Source of the DNA: Prionace glauca
Taxonomy: Eukaryota > Chordata > Chondrichthyes > Carcharhiniformes > Carcharhinidae
DNA: 64,000 nt
Assembly (NCBI GenBank): GCA_037974335.1
Contig: CM075756.1
Location: 9,052,638 to 9,116,637 of the forward strand
Reading direction: 5' to 3'
The translations under genes were made by a program, and so were the position numbers. Under the pieces are notes generated by a model. It saw only the letters and a list, made by a program, of their open reading frames with translations. It ran no database searches and was not told the origin of the DNA. Below, one piece after another: positions 36,284 to 47,379 of this stretch; within the stretch, counting starts at the first letter, position 1, and each line of letters starts with the position of its first letter.

Positions 36284-36619
36284 GTATTGGTATCTGCTGA
36301 CTGGATGTGCTGTATATCTCAAAACGCGATGTACCATCAATATATATTTGTACTGCTATCTCCCGCCTGTCTTCATGCATCAAAGACCCTAGCCCTACCA
36401 CTCCCCGTCCACATCCAATCTCTCTCTGCGACTTTCACAATCTAACCATTCTCGGGATAAACACATAACAGAAATTCCACTGTTGGAATTATTAATGAAT
36501 GTTTTTGATATCTCTGACCCGCCTTCCACGCTCTGATCTACCAGACAAGTGATGCTATCCTCTCGACATCAACTCTATCCCACCCCTTTCTAATTTCATG
36601 TTTGAAATACATAATTTAA

Positions 36620-36945
36620 TGTTTGGTGGCACAGTGGTTAGCACCACTGCCTCACAGTTGGAGGGACGCGGGTTCAATTCCCGGCTTGGATCACTGACTA
36701 TGCGAAGTCTTCACGTTCTCTCCGTGTCTGCGTGGGTTTCCTCCGGGTGCTCTGTTTTCCTGCCACAGTCCCAAGGATGTGTATATTAGGTGGATTGGCC
36801 ATAACAAATTGTCTATTAGTGTCAGGGAAATTAGCAGGGTAACTATATGGGGTTATAGGGATAAGGTCTGGGTGGAATTGTGGCCGGTGCAGACTCGATA
36901 GGCCAAATGGCCTCCTTCTGCACTGTAGGGGTTCCTTGGTTCAAT
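36620..36945 (+). mobile_element. V-SINE, full length
   Basis: Head ggtggcacagtggttagcac, B box gggttcaattcccgg, core gtgggtttcctccgggtgct, tail gactcgataggccaaatggc. Confidence 0.88.
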
Positions 36946-37075
36946 GAAAATCCCAATTCTCATCTCCAGTCAATGATAGAGAGGGCGGGGCTTTACTGTA
37001 CCTCCTCCTATTGTCATGTTCTGTGGGCAAGAGCAGATCGATTTGTTTAGAACTGCCATTTGCTGCTAGCTTTGG

Positions 37076-37114
37076 GGTTTTTGTTGCACTGTTCTGTCTC
37101 TCTGAGTCACTGTG
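37076..37114 (-). promoter_or_regulatory. V7 recombination signal, 23-bp spacer
   Basis: Perfect CACAGTG and ACAAAAACC with 23 bp between. Confidence 0.96.
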
Positions 37115-37592
37115 AAGACTCCAGGCACAATAATACATTGCCGAGTGATTCATCCGCAGGCCGGACGACTCCAGCTTAAACTCGGAATCACTCGGTCGCT
37201 CGGCTCTGAAGCCGTCCACCCGCTTATTCGGATTCACATCACCGGTCATCATAGAATAGAACATTAACCGGAGCTCCTGGCCCGGGTTTTGTCGGTACCA
37301 GTACATGTAAGGATCGCTGGTGCCCTTCACTGTGCATGTCAGATGTACTGGCTCCTGAGGATTTTTGGAGACAGCGGCAGGAGTCTGGAGGATAGTCTGC
37401 GAATGGACACCTGGGACAGGGAGAGAATGACACCAGTGAATAGGAACATTCAGGCCAAGTTGGAGAGAATTATCGATACAAAGGAAGATAAAAAGCAAGA
37501 AAAGAAGGAAAGAAGAAATCATTAATAAGAAATATATTTTGAAAAATTGCCTTACGGTGAAACACGAACATCAGAGCCAGCAACAGGTACAT
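37115..37592 (-). CDS. TRBV: V7: TRBV30-like variable segment (CAWS family)
   Basis: Leader exon 37556-37592 (MYLLLALMFVFH, donor gtaagg), intron 145 bp ending tcccag, V exon 37115-37410 in phase 1. The domain has VHSQTILQTPAAVSKN, Cys23 in VHLTCTVKGTS, Trp41 in YMYWYRQNPGQELRLMFYS, FR3 FKLESSGLRMNHSAMYYC and CAWSL. Intact with an ideal signal: likely functional. The long ORF reading left of the exon on the minus strand is intron read-through, not a longer protein. Confidence 0.95.
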
Positions 37593-37774
37593 TATCAATG
37601 TGAAATTCCCGCTTCAGTGGGAATAGAAGTTTGGAGCTTTGTGAGAAGCCAACCCGTTCTTTTCAAATCAATGAGAGGAACCTGATATCGTCAAGGAATA
37701 AGGAAGGTTTAGACACGCCCTCTTACCCCGGTCTACCCAATCAGAATTAACCTGGGTGTGCAATTACTTCTCAG

Positions 37775-38130
37775 TTTTTTTTTAATTAACTGGTGGGACA
37801 TGGGCGTCGCTGGCAGGCCAGCATGTACTGCCCAGTCTTGGCTGCACTTGGAGGGCAGTTGGGAGTCAACCACATTGCTGCGACTCTAGAGTCACATGTA
37901 GGCCAGACCAGGTAAGGACAGCAGATTTCCTTCCCTAAAGGACGTCAGTGAACAGATGGGTTTTTTTCCGACGATCGACAATTGTTTCAAGGTCGTCAGT
38001 GGATTCTTAATTCCAGATTTTTTTATTGAAATCAAATTCCACCACCTACCGTGCTGGGATTCGAACCCGAGTCCCCAGAACATTAGCTGAATTTCTGGAT
38101 TAACAGCCTAGCGATAATGCCTCCTCTCGA
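37775..38130 (-). mobile_element. SINE-b, antisense, near full length
   Basis: Reverse complement of the family at 33735: gacatgggcgtcgctggcag end first, gacagcagatttccttccct in the middle and the B box as gggattcgaacccgagtccc near the head. Confidence 0.88.
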
Positions 38131-38222
38131 AAATCAAAATGCAATTACCCATGTTTAGATTCCCAATAAGCCTCAAGTCATTGTCATTAATTCCGATTGG
38201 AATGACCTCCTCTTTTCCTCAT

Positions 38223-38466
38223 GCTGTGGAGATGCTGGCGTGGGAGTGGAGTGGGCACAGTAAGAAGTATCACAACACCAGGTTGAAGTCCAACGGGTTT
38301 ATTTAATAGCACAAGCTTTCGGGAGAACTGCACTTTCATCAGGTGAGTGGTCCACTCACCTCTCCTTCATCAGTGATCTACTCACCTGTGAAGGAGCAGC
38401 GCTCCGGAAGCTCGTGCTACCAAATAAACCTGTTGGACTTTAACCTGGTGTTGTGAAACTTCTTAT
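38223..38466. mobile_element. Palindromic mobile element, copy 1
   Basis: The two halves are inverted repeats: caacaccaggttgaagtcca and ttggactttaacctggtgtt near the ends, with tttatttaatagcacaagct mirrored by agctcgtgctaccaaataaa, and a centre of tcaggtgagtgg and gatctactcacctg words. One outer extension (gatgctgtggagatgctggc) lies on the left only. Same family as 59241-59479 and 63205-63362. Confidence 0.8.
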
Positions 38467-38644
38467 TTTTTCCATGTAACAGACTTGATAGGGCTGAATA
38501 GACATCTTCTTTCTCCTGTGTAACAGGCTTGAGGGACTGAATGGCCTCATGCTTGCCCTATGCAAGAAACGCGAATGTGCTGAATGCCACGCTGCACTGT
38601 TTTGCTTATGTGTAACAGGCTTTAAAGGACTGAATGGATCTTCT

Positions 38645-38940
38645 GCTGTCGGCCCGCTGACACAGTGGTTAGCACTGCTGCCTCACAGAGCCAGGACCCG
38701 GCTTCAATTCCCAGCTTAGGTCACTGTCTGTGCGGAGTCTTCATGTTCTTCCCGTGTCTGCGTAGGTTTCATCCACAGTCGGAAAAATGAACTAGTTTGG
38801 TGTATTGGCCATGCTAAGTTCTCCCTCAGTGTGCCCAAACCGGCGCTGGCGTGTGGCGACTGGGGGATTTTCACAGTAACTTCATTGCAGTGCTATTGTA
38901 TGCCTACTCGTGAGACTAATAAACAAACATACACTTATGC
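38645..38940 (+). mobile_element. V-SINE
   Basis: Head gctgacacagtggttagcac, decayed B box, shortened core, and the tail ctactcgtgagactaataaa. Confidence 0.82.
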
Positions 38941-39654
38941 AACAGGTTCCAGATGGGCTGAATGGCATTCCCCTGTCTTGTTCAACCATGCTGCAGTCTC
39001 CAATGTGTTTCGTTGTCCGAGAGCGCCCTCTGATGTACACACCGATAAGTAAACTTGTCGAAGATGGAATCGACTGTCGCTTTTTTCTCCTCGTCTGTTT
39101 TTCTTCCCTTCATACCTTCGTTCAGTTCTTCTTTGGTTCTACCTGATATTCTTTCCTGCTCACTCCGAGTCATTTTTCCCTTTACCAGGTTTATAGAATC
39201 ACTCATGCTCCTTCTCCAGTCCTCAAACCCCTCTATTTGACCAGGTATCTCGCTTTAATTGCCTCTATTGCTATTGCAGAGCAGAAAAGTCAATGTCCCT
39301 CTGCACTTTATCTCATCTTATTAACATTTCATTCTGGTCGTCTCTTCCGCATGTACTTACCCAGATTCCTCCTTTAAAACAGAAGCAATATTTCGCCTCA
39401 ACCTTGAGTTTCTCGCCGCTCTTTAGGAGCAGAGACTTTGGCTCCTGCATTCCCTGTTATATCCCATGATTGAATGAAGGCCTCAAGCTCCAAATCGGAA
39501 AAGTAATCGCCTGTTCAAACCCGTTAAACCTGTTTATAATGTTATCTTATTTATAATGTATTTTATTTTCCAGATAAACATCTTCTGTCTTTCAATTTTT
39601 ATTCATTGTTATAAACTCTCAGTTCTGACATCCTTACTAATACATTGCTGGGCC

Positions 39655-39770
39655 TTCAAGTGGGAAAAGTAATGGCTAATGCAGTTTAATGTGGACAAGT
39701 CTGAGGTCCTTCAGGGTTGGATTCAGAGAGAGGTCAGTTCTCTGTTGAGAAGAGACGTACTTTGGCGTTA
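39655..39770 (+). mobile_element. CR1-like LINE fragment
   Basis: taatgcagtttaatgtggac and aagtctgaggtccttcaggg resemble the QFN-DK-EV-H block after the FADD box. Very short. Confidence 0.45.
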
Positions 39771-39789
39771 CTAGTGAATGTAGCAGGTT

Positions 39790-39966
39790 TATTTATTAGT
39801 CACAGGTAAGGCTTACATGAACACTGCAATGTAATTACTGTGAAATTCCTATAGTCGGCAGACGGCGGCGCTTGTTCGGGTCAATGCACCTAACCAGCAA
39901 GTCTTTCAGACTGTGGGAGGAAATCGGAGCGTCTGGAGGAAACCCACGCAGACACCGGGAGAACGT
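39790..39966 (-). mobile_element. V-SINE, antisense, truncated
   Basis: Tail (tttattagtcacaggtaagg) to core (gaggaaacccacgcagacac). It abuts a plus-strand V-SINE-like core at 39967, giving a local inverted pair just outside the palindrome arm. Confidence 0.75.
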
Positions 39967-40020
39967 GGTTGCGTGGGTTTCCTCCGGGTGCTCCGGTTTC
40001 CTCCGACACCCCAAAAATGT

Positions 40021-40205
40021 GCTCTTAGGCTGATTGGTGTAACAAATTGTCCCTAAATTATTCTCCCCTTAATCTGGTTTCCAATGGGGGTACCATAAGC
40101 ATAGACATGGGTCAAGGACGGAAGAGGAAAAACACATTGTTAAGATGGCGGCGTGGGCTCGTTGGGTCGAAGGGCCTGTTTCCCGTGCTGTGTTGTTCTT
40201 TGAAG
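40021..40205 (+). mobile_element. LINE 3' tail inside palindrome arm
   Basis: Same composite end as in the copies at 17120 and 19610 (ttaggctgattggtgtaaca, then gggctcgttgggtcgaaggg and ttgttctttg) but without ORF. Mirrored on the minus strand at 43320-43500. Confidence 0.8.
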
Positions 40206-40385
40206 AATCCCACCACACCATTAAACTCGCTGTTTTGTTATCATTCTGACTTAACCTGATATTCACATTCGCTATCCTTAATAATTCATTTTGTCCCGTT
40301 TCTTGCTCCAATCGCACATTTTATCGACCAAAATGAACTGTGATACCACGTTTTGGTTCAAACAGGTGTTTGCTACTGCCTTTGG

Positions 40386-40424
40386 GGTTTTTGTTGCACT
40401 GCTCCATCTCTCTGAGTCACTGTG
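40386..40424 (-). promoter_or_regulatory. V8 recombination signal, 23-bp spacer
   Basis: Perfect CACAGTG and ACAAAAACC, 23 bp spacer. Confidence 0.96.
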
Positions 40425-40943
40425 AAGACTCCAGGCGCAGTAATACACGGCCGAGTGATTCACCCGCAGGCTGGAGGTCTCCAGTTTGAACTCATTGACA
40501 TTTGGTCTCTTCGCTGTGAAACCGTCCACCGCTTCATTTGGACTAACATGCTTTTTACCGTTGGAGTAAAACATCTGCTGCAGCTCCCTCCCCGGGTACT
40601 GTCTGTACCAGTACATCCAGAGAGTACTGCTGCTGCTCCCCTCCACGGTGCATTTCAGTTCCACTCTCTCCGCTGGAGATTTGGAAACGGCGGCGGGAGT
40701 CTGGCGGATAGTCTGAGACTCCACATCTGAGGGAGAAGCAGGAAGAGATCAGGAAATTGGGCACTGTATGTGATAGAGATGCAAGGAAAAATAGGGAAGA
40801 GTATGAAAATAGAAAGAACAGACGGAATCAGAGGAAGAAGGAGGTCAGCAAGTGGAAAATAAAGATAAATGTTGAATAAGAATTATTGATGGGGAAAGGT
40901 CGTTACCGTGAAATATGACGAACAGAGCCAGCAATAGATGCAT
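40425..40943 (-). CDS. TRBV: V8: TRBV30-like variable segment in palindrome left arm
   Basis: Leader exon 40907-40943 (MHLLLALFVIFH, donor gtaacg), intron 180 bp ending ccctcag, V exon 40425-40726 in phase 1 (split codon G/AT = Asp). The domain reads VESQTIRQTPAAVSKS, Cys23 in VELKCTVEGSSSS, Trp41 in WMYWYRQYPGRELQQMFYS, FR3 FKLETSSLRVNHSAVYYC and CAWSL. Fully open, so this arm holds the intact member of the V8/V9 pair. Upstream lies the GC-rich promoter shared with V9. Confidence 0.95.
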
Positions 40944-41110
40944 CTTCCACTTCAGCTTTCCTTTTAAACAATCTTTCTCACTGAGAAGAAACCACTCAAA
41001 TTGCAATGCTCCGTCTCCTCACTTTTGATTGACAGCCCTACCCCCTAAAGACTGATGGCCCCGCCCTTTTCCTGTGTCAGCCCCGCCCCTCACCCCTTGA
41101 TTGGGTTATG
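40944..41110 (-). promoter_or_regulatory. V8 promoter region
   Basis: Minus strand shows an inverted ATTGG/CCAAT-type word, two GC boxes (gggcgggg-type) and gctgtcaatcaaaag within about 170 bp of the leader ATG. The V9 copy is at 42420-42586, and the gtcaatcaaa word recurs upstream of V11. No classical TATA at the expected distance. Inference from sequence only. Confidence 0.5.
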
Positions 41111-41677
41111 CGCATTTGGCAGCAGCAGGAAGTTGCAAAGGCACATTGAGGGGTTGATCGAGAGGGGAAAATGTGGAGGAATCACAGCTCAGATCCAAGG
41201 AACAATCCCGGGGTTTAGAGGGGAATTCACATTCCAAAATGCTTTAACACTCTGGAACGATCTTCCTTGGGAGGGGGGAGGGGGAGAGATGGGGTGAGGT
41301 CCCCCTGCACAGGAAGGACGCTGTTACATTCTGTCGAATTTCGAACTTTGATCGCTAATCTAATGTTTGAATCCCTGCAAGGACTGATAACATTGAAATT
41401 TCCAAAAGACAAAGAACGGATTACCTGAGGGGGTTTCACATTTAGAGATGTTTACCAAAAAGAGCGGAGGAAAATCAACAGCAGGCAACCAAAACACACC
41501 AACAAAAGCAAAATATTGCGAGGCTCAAATTTGAAATAAAATGTGCAATTAAACCTAATACCAGATTGCAGAAAGAGTACTCTCCAACTAGCATCAGTGA
41601 ATTCGTCATGTTAAATTGTCTCTTTGTATCCAAAGGGGTGGATTAGCCATGAGAAATGTTTGAGTTTCGAAGATAGC

Positions 41678-41851
41678 ATATCCTTAGACAACGTGGCAAT
41701 CATGTATTAATATACAGCAAAGCCAATTTGGTTGTGTTAGTTAGAACCATAGGACACGTAAAGAGCAGAAGAAGGCGATTCCGCCCAAGTAGTCTACAAC
41801 GACACTCAGAAAGAGCATTTTAACCAGATGCTCGCACTCCCATTTCAGCAT
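41678..41851. other. Palindrome spacer
   Basis: About 174 bp of unpaired sequence between the arms; no feature recognised. Confidence 0.85.
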
Positions 41852-42419
41852 TATCTTCGAAACTCAAACATTTCTCATGGCTAATCTACCCCTTTGGATA
41901 CTAAGAGACAATTTAACATGGAGAATCCACTGACGCTAATTGGATAGTACTCTTTCTGCAATCTGGTATTAGTTTTAATTGCACATTTTATTTCAAATTT
42001 GAGCCTCGCAATATTTTGCTTTTGTGGTGTGTTTTGGTTGCCTGCTGTTGATTTTCCTCCGCTCTTTTTGGTAAACATCTCTAAATGTGAAACCCCCTCA
42101 GGTAATCCGTTCTTTGTCTTTTGGAAATTTCAATGTTATCAGTCCTTGCTGGGATTCAAACATTAGATTAGCGATCAAAGTTCGAAATTCGACAGAATGT
42201 AACAGCGTCCTTCCTGTGCAGGGGGACCCCAACCCATCTCTCCCCCCCCCCCCCCACCCCCAAGGAAGATCGTTCCAGAGTATTAAAGCATTTTGGAATG
42301 TGAATTCCCCTCTAAACCCCGAGATTGTTCCTTGGATCTGAGCTGTGATTCCTCCACATTTTCCCCTCTCGATCAACCCCTCAATGTGCCTTTGCAACTT
42401 CCTGCTGCTGCCAAATGCG

Positions 42420-42586
42420 CATAACCCAATCAAGGGGTGAGGGGCGGGGCTGACACAGGAAAAGGGCGGGGCCATCAGTCTTTAGGGGGTAGGGCTGTCA
42501 ATCAAAAGTGAGGAGACAGAGCATTGCAATTTGAGTGGTTTCTTCTCAGTGAGAAAGATTGTTTAAAAGGAAAGTTGAAGTGGAAG
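42420..42586 (+). promoter_or_regulatory. V9 promoter region
   Basis: Mirror of the V8 promoter: cataacccaatcaaggggtg, GC boxes at 42441-42450 and 42464-42472, gctgtcaatcaaaagtgagg, then the leader ATG at 42587. Confidence 0.5.
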
Positions 42587-43101
42587 ATGTATCTATTGCT
42601 GGCTCTGTTCGTCATATTTCACGGTAACGACCTTTCCCCATCAATAATTCTTATTCAACATTTAACTTTACTTTCCACTTGCTGACCTCCTTCTTCCTCT
42701 GATTCCGTCTGTTCTTTCTATTTTCATACTCTTCCCTATTTTTCCTTGCATCTCTATCACATACAGTGCCCAATTTCCTGATCTCTTCTCTCTGTCTCTC
42801 CCTCAGATGTGGAGTCTCAGACTATCCGCCAGACTCCCGCCGCCGTTTCCAAATCTCCAGCGGAGAGAGTGGAACTGAAATGCACCGTGGAGGGGAGCAG
42901 CAGCAGTATTCTCTGGATGTACTGGTACAGACAGTACCCGGGGAGGGAGCTGCAGCAGATGTTTTACTCCAACGGCATGTTAGTCCAAATGAAGCGGTGG
43001 ACGGTTTCACAGCGAAGAGACCAAATGTCAATGAGTTCAAACTGGAGACCTCCAGCCTGCGGGTGAATCACTCGGCCGTGTATTACTGCGCCTGGAGTCT
43101 T
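42587..43101 (+). pseudogene. V9: frameshifted twin of V8
   Basis: Leader exon 42587-42623 (MYLLLALFVIFH, donor gtaacg), intron ending ccctcag, V exon 42807-43101 (295 nt against 302 in V8). The exon matches V8 through FYSNG, then lacks seven bases (taaaaag in V8) near 42975. The frame therefore shifts in CDR2, and the downstream HVSPNEAVDGFTAKR to CAWSL part is in another frame. Splice sites and signal are intact, so the segment could still rearrange but cannot encode a full domain. It lies on the plus strand because of the palindrome. Confidence 0.94.
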
Positions 43102-43140
43102 CACAGTGACTCAGAGAGATGGAGCTGTGCAACAAAAACC
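43102..43140 (+). promoter_or_regulatory. V9 recombination signal, 23-bp spacer
   Basis: Perfect CACAGTG and ACAAAAACC, 23 bp spacer. Confidence 0.96.
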
Positions 43141-44189
43141 CCAAAGGCAGTAGCAAACACCTGTTTGAACCAAAACGTGGTATCACAGTTCATTTTGGTA
43201 GATAAAATGTGCGATTGGAGCAAGAAACGGGACAAAATGAATTATTAAGGATAGCGAATGTGAATATCAGGTTAAGTCAGAATGATAACAAAACAGCGAG
43301 TTTAATGGTGTGGTGGGATTCTTCAAAGAACAACACAGCACGGGAAACAGGCCCTTCGGCCCAACGAACCCGCGCCGCCATCTCAATTTTTTTTTCCTCC
43401 TCCGCCCTTGACCCATCTCTATGCTTATGGTACCCGCATTGGAAACCAGATTAAGGGGAGAATAATTTAGGGGCAATTTGTTACACCAATCAGTCTAAGA
43501 GCACATCTTTGGGGTATGGGAGGAAACCGGAGCAATTTTGTCGATTACGTCTCAAACCAATCTTGAATTTTGAAGAGTTTCCCTTCTTGCGAATCCAGAG
43601 TGAGTTTTCTTCCAAAGTGCTTTCGCCCGAACTGATTTCCAGTCGCAAAATCCACTCTGGGGCCTCTTTGTGTTGGAATTGCCGCAAGCCGCGTTTCTTC
43701 ATACTGAAAAATAATTCACGGTTGGTGAATTATTCCATCTCCCATTTTTCATCAAGCTTCTCGCAGACAAGGAAATAGTTCATGGTCCTGTGCTGCCGCC
43801 TGCTGGCTCCTTGAAGGAAGAAACCAGAGTCCAAAAGAACAAGCCTCTTCACTTCAATATTTTTATATTTCTTTCAGTCATTTCATTCAAACGCCCCAGC
43901 TATTTCGTCTTCAAGTCTTACCATTATTGGTTTAACCAAAACTAGCTGATGCGAACACACTAGCCCTCAGTCTGAAACGATGCTCAATAGATTAGCTCCA
44001 GAAGATTTGCTGTTCTATCCGAACATACCCCTCATCTACATCTCCACTTAATTATTTGATGCTTAAATGAACCAACGTTGCTCATCGCGAGACACTCCCT
44101 ATGATAGGTGGTTCCACGTCCTCAGTAACCTTGGAGCAAAGAAGAATCTGTTGAATTTCGGTTGGATTTATTACTGCATTTAGATTACA

Positions 44190-44590
44190 GCATCCGCAGT
44201 AAATTGTTTTCATGGATTTATTAGTGGCAGCTCACCCCCAGCCTTCTTTGATTTCTTTATCATTGCCACACGTAATAGTACCCAGTGAAAAGTATTGTTT
44301 CTTCGGTGCTATACAGACAAAGCATACTGTGCATAGAGAAGGAAACGAGAGAGTGCAGGATATAGTGTTACATTCAGAGCTAGGGTGTCGAGAAAGATAA
44401 AATTAATGTGAGGTAGGTCTATTCAAAAGTCTGACGGCAACAGGGAAGAAGGTGTTTTTGAGTCGGTTGGTATGTCACGAGTGTTGGTTATGTTTTTCCC
44501 GATGGAAGATGATGGAATAGAGAATGTTCGGGGTACGTGGGGTCATTAATTATGCTGTCTGCTTCTCCGGGACAGGGGGAAGTGTAGAGA
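44190..44590 (+). mobile_element. Repeat family 4, copy 1
   Basis: tttattagtggcagctcacc, attgtttcttcggtgctata, gagaaggaaacgagagagtg, gaagaaggtgtttttgagtc. Copies lie at 47380-47720, 52080-52480 and, antisense, 62465-62765. No ORF. Probably a SINE-like element, here copied with the V duplicons. Confidence 0.65.
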
Positions 44591-44812
44591 GAATCAATGG
44601 GTAAGCGAACATGTCCGGTTTTCCCTGATAATTGCAACCTCTCAGTTCCAGCAACACCGCTGATCCTCTTCCTGTTTGCGTTTTCCGGAGTCTCTGTATT
44701 TCCAGTTCCGCATTTGACAGCAATCCCGCTTTTATCATCAAAAACATTTTCCCTCTGCACGAAAAAAAAGACAGCCGCTAAAAGCAGTGTTTTGTGAAGC
44801 AGCTGCCTTTGG

Positions 44813-44851
44813 GGTTTTTGTTGCATTGGTCCATCTCTCTGAGTCCCTGTG
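44813..44851 (-). promoter_or_regulatory. V10 recombination signal, 23-bp spacer
   Basis: Heptamer CACAGGG (one change, shared with V12), 23 bp spacer, perfect nonamer ACAAAAACC. Confidence 0.93.
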
Positions 44852-45368
44852 AAGACTCCAGGCGCAGTAATACACGGCCGAGTGATTCACCCGCAGGCTG
44901 GGGGAAGTCAGGTTGAACTCATAGTTATTCGGTCGCTTCGCTGTGAAACCGTCCACCGCCTCATTTGGATTGACACGGTCTGCAATATTGGAGTAAAACA
45001 TCAGCTGCGGCTCCCCTCCCCGGGTACTGTCTGTACCAGGACATGCTGAGAGTACTGCTGCTCCCCTCCAGATTGCATTTCAGTCCCACTCTCTCTCTCT
45101 CCTGGAGATTTGGAAGTGGTGGCGGGCGTCTGGAGGATAGTCTGAGACTTCACATCTGAGGAAGAGACAGAGAGAGGAGATCAAGAAATTGAGCACTCTG
45201 GGTGACAGAGAATCGAGGAAAGAGATGTAGAAAAACCGAAAGAACAGAAAGAATCAGAGGAAGAGAGAGAACAGCAAGTGGAAAATAAAGTTAGATGTTG
45301 AATAAGAATTATTTTTGGGACAGATCCTTACGGTGAAACATGATGAACAGAGCCAGCAACAGATATAT
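44852..45368 (-). pseudogene. V10: CAWS-family V pseudogene
   Basis: Same layout as V8: leader remnant 45332-45368, V exon 44852-45155 (304 nt), acceptor cctcag. Three defects are visible. The leader start is ATA instead of ATG (45366-45368). A GA repeat in FR1 has four extra bases near 45090. There is one extra base in FR2 near 45020 (gggaggggagcc). From FYSNIADRVNPNEAVDGF to YYCAWSL the domain is normal. The signal is usable, so it may still rearrange. Confidence 0.93.
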
Positions 45369-46309
45369 GTTCTCCTTCAGCTTCCCGGTTAAATAATTTA
45401 GAAAAACCAGAGGTGATCTGAGTGAAACGTATAATATTGTGAGGGGGCTGAAAGTGTTGATGCTGGGATGAAGCTCCATTCTCGTTGGGGAATCTAGAAC
45501 TAGGGAGTACGGCCTCAGAGTAATCCTCCGTCTAAGTCAGACACGAAGAGGAATTTCTTCTCTGCTGGCGGGTATTTTCGGAATTTTAAGTCTTTGGGAA
45601 CTGGGTCATTGAATAAATTCCTCACCAATTAGATTTGAGAGGCACAGAGCGTGAAGATTTTTCTATGCGGGGCGAAGGGGAACAGAGAGCGGATTTTCGG
45701 CCACGGTCGAGCCAGCTAGGATTTTATTGTACCACACAGATGCCTAGAGAGGCTCAATAACACTTCCTGATCCTCTCCCTGTGCAGTTTGCACAGACTCT
45801 GCTGTATTTTGTCCAATTTCGAAGTTGGAGTGCTGATCTTATGTTCGAATCCCAGCAGGAACTGATAACATTGAAAGAGGGGTATGAATTTCCCAGTGAG
45901 AGACAGACGGGGTTTCATATTTAACGAATTTTCCAAAATCAGTGGAGACGTATCAACAACTGGCAACTGATGCACGTGAACTATTTCCCATTGCAACCAC
46001 ATCACCTATTCCGCGGGTAGAGGTCAATTGATTCCCCCATCCCCATTGAAGCACATTCTCTATCCTCTTCAATTAAAAGGGAAATTTTCAAGCAACTGCA
46101 TTATAATAATCTGCGTTTGTAAAAACAATCAGGAAAAAGAAGGTGACAAAAGTATTTCTTTGGATTGATGGAGAAAAATACTTTCTCTGAACAGTGATTG
46201 TGGGGGTACAGTTGTGGCCACTGTGGGTGCGGGCTTCCAGATTAAGGGGATAGAAATTTCAAGTGGGCACCGGGTTGTTCGTTCCTTATGTCAGAAGCAT
46301 TTAGTGGAG

Positions 46310-46900
46310 TGGATGTTACGATGATTGGAAATGCTGTCAATTAACAAACTGCTCCTGAAATTCAACCAGACATATTGGTGGAGAGGGCAGAGAGGAGGCA
46401 GATGCAGTTCAATGGAGTGGGTGATGCATTTGGGCAGGAGGAATGTGGGGGTGTAGTATAAAGCAAATGGAAAAAAAAACCTAAAGGAGGTGTGGGGACA
46501 AGGGGACCTCTGAATGTACGTGGGTAAGTAATGCAAGTAAACATAGGCGCCTTAGAGAATGTGGTGGCGAAAGAATAATGGAGAATCAGGAAATGGCAGG
46601 GAAGTTGAATAAGTGCTTTGCATCAGACCTCATGGTGGAAAATGCTAATAACATTCCAAAATGCTTTAACACTCTGGGACACGTTTCCTGAGAGAGTGGT
46701 GGATGTAGGCTTGATGGAGATTTCAAAAGAGAATTCCATTGCTATCTGGAAAGAAAATGCGAAATGTTACGGTGATAAGGCAGAGAAGCGTGATTAGGCA
46801 GAAAGATCTTTCAGATTGCCAATGCAGACGGAATGGACCTAACGACCTCCTTCTACACTGTAAGAATTCTGTGATTGGTAGGAATTCCAACGATAGAAAC
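46310..46900 (+). mobile_element. LINE debris
   Basis: gaggaggcagatgcagttca, gtgatgcatttgggcaggag and gggacacgtttcctgagaga follow the QFN, HFG and LP blocks of CR1-like ORF2 in decayed form. A related stretch lies at 50990-51300 and 51480-51600 in the next duplicon. Confidence 0.55.
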
Positions 46901-47379
46901 ACAGCAACAGGCTCCAACGGCTCAATTTTTTTCCCGTCTCCTTCATAAAGTTTGTTGCAGACCAGGAGACAGTTCATGGTCGTGTGCTGCTCTGTGCTAG
47001 CCCCTTGAAGGAATAAACCAGGGTCTCAAAGACAAACCTCTTCACTTCAATTTCTTTGCACGTCGTTCAAGCACCATTTTATTCATACACCCCACCTATT
47101 TCGTCTTCATGTCTGATCATTACTTGTTTCATCAAAACCAACTGATCCGAACACACTAGAGTTCAGTCTGAGATGCTCAATAGATTAGTCCCAGAAGGTT
47201 TGCTATTATATCCGAACAGATCCTCATCTACTTCTCCACTTTATTATTTAACCCTTAACTGAATCTTCGCTGCTCACAGCGAGACACTCCCAGTGTCCAC
47301 TCCCAGGGTTCCACATCTCAGCAGCCATTGTGCAAATAAGTATCTATTGTATTCCGATTGGATTTATAAATGACAGCTC

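Larger units (their letters stand above)
39988..41677. repeat. Left arm of large palindrome (carries V8)
   Basis: About 1.69 kb, matching the reverse complement of 41852-43533. Paired landmarks: ggagaataatttaggg-type text at both outer ends, the LINE tail at 40146-40200 versus 43321-43385, V8 versus V9, the GC-rich promoter, and gaaatgtttgagtttcgaag at the inner end. The spacer is 41678-41851. Confidence 0.96.
41852..43533. repeat. Right arm of large palindrome (carries V9)
   Basis: Inverted partner of 39988-41677. Differences seen include a 7-base deletion in V9, a longer C tract at 42241-42260 and scattered substitutions. Confidence 0.96.
43760..46949. repeat. V duplicon 1 (contains V10)
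   Basis: Left edge marked by agacaaggaaatagttcatg followed by tgctgccgcctgctgg and ccttgaaggaa. The same text recurs at about 46950 and 51669. The unit order is edge marker, family-4 repeat, V segment, promoter, and gatcatgg/LINE debris. Confidence 0.8.

Noticed and set aside
36941-37522. 193-codon reading frame as a longer V7 protein
   Set aside because: The extra parts are intron read-through at one end and the RSS and flank at the other; leader and splice sites define the real gene.
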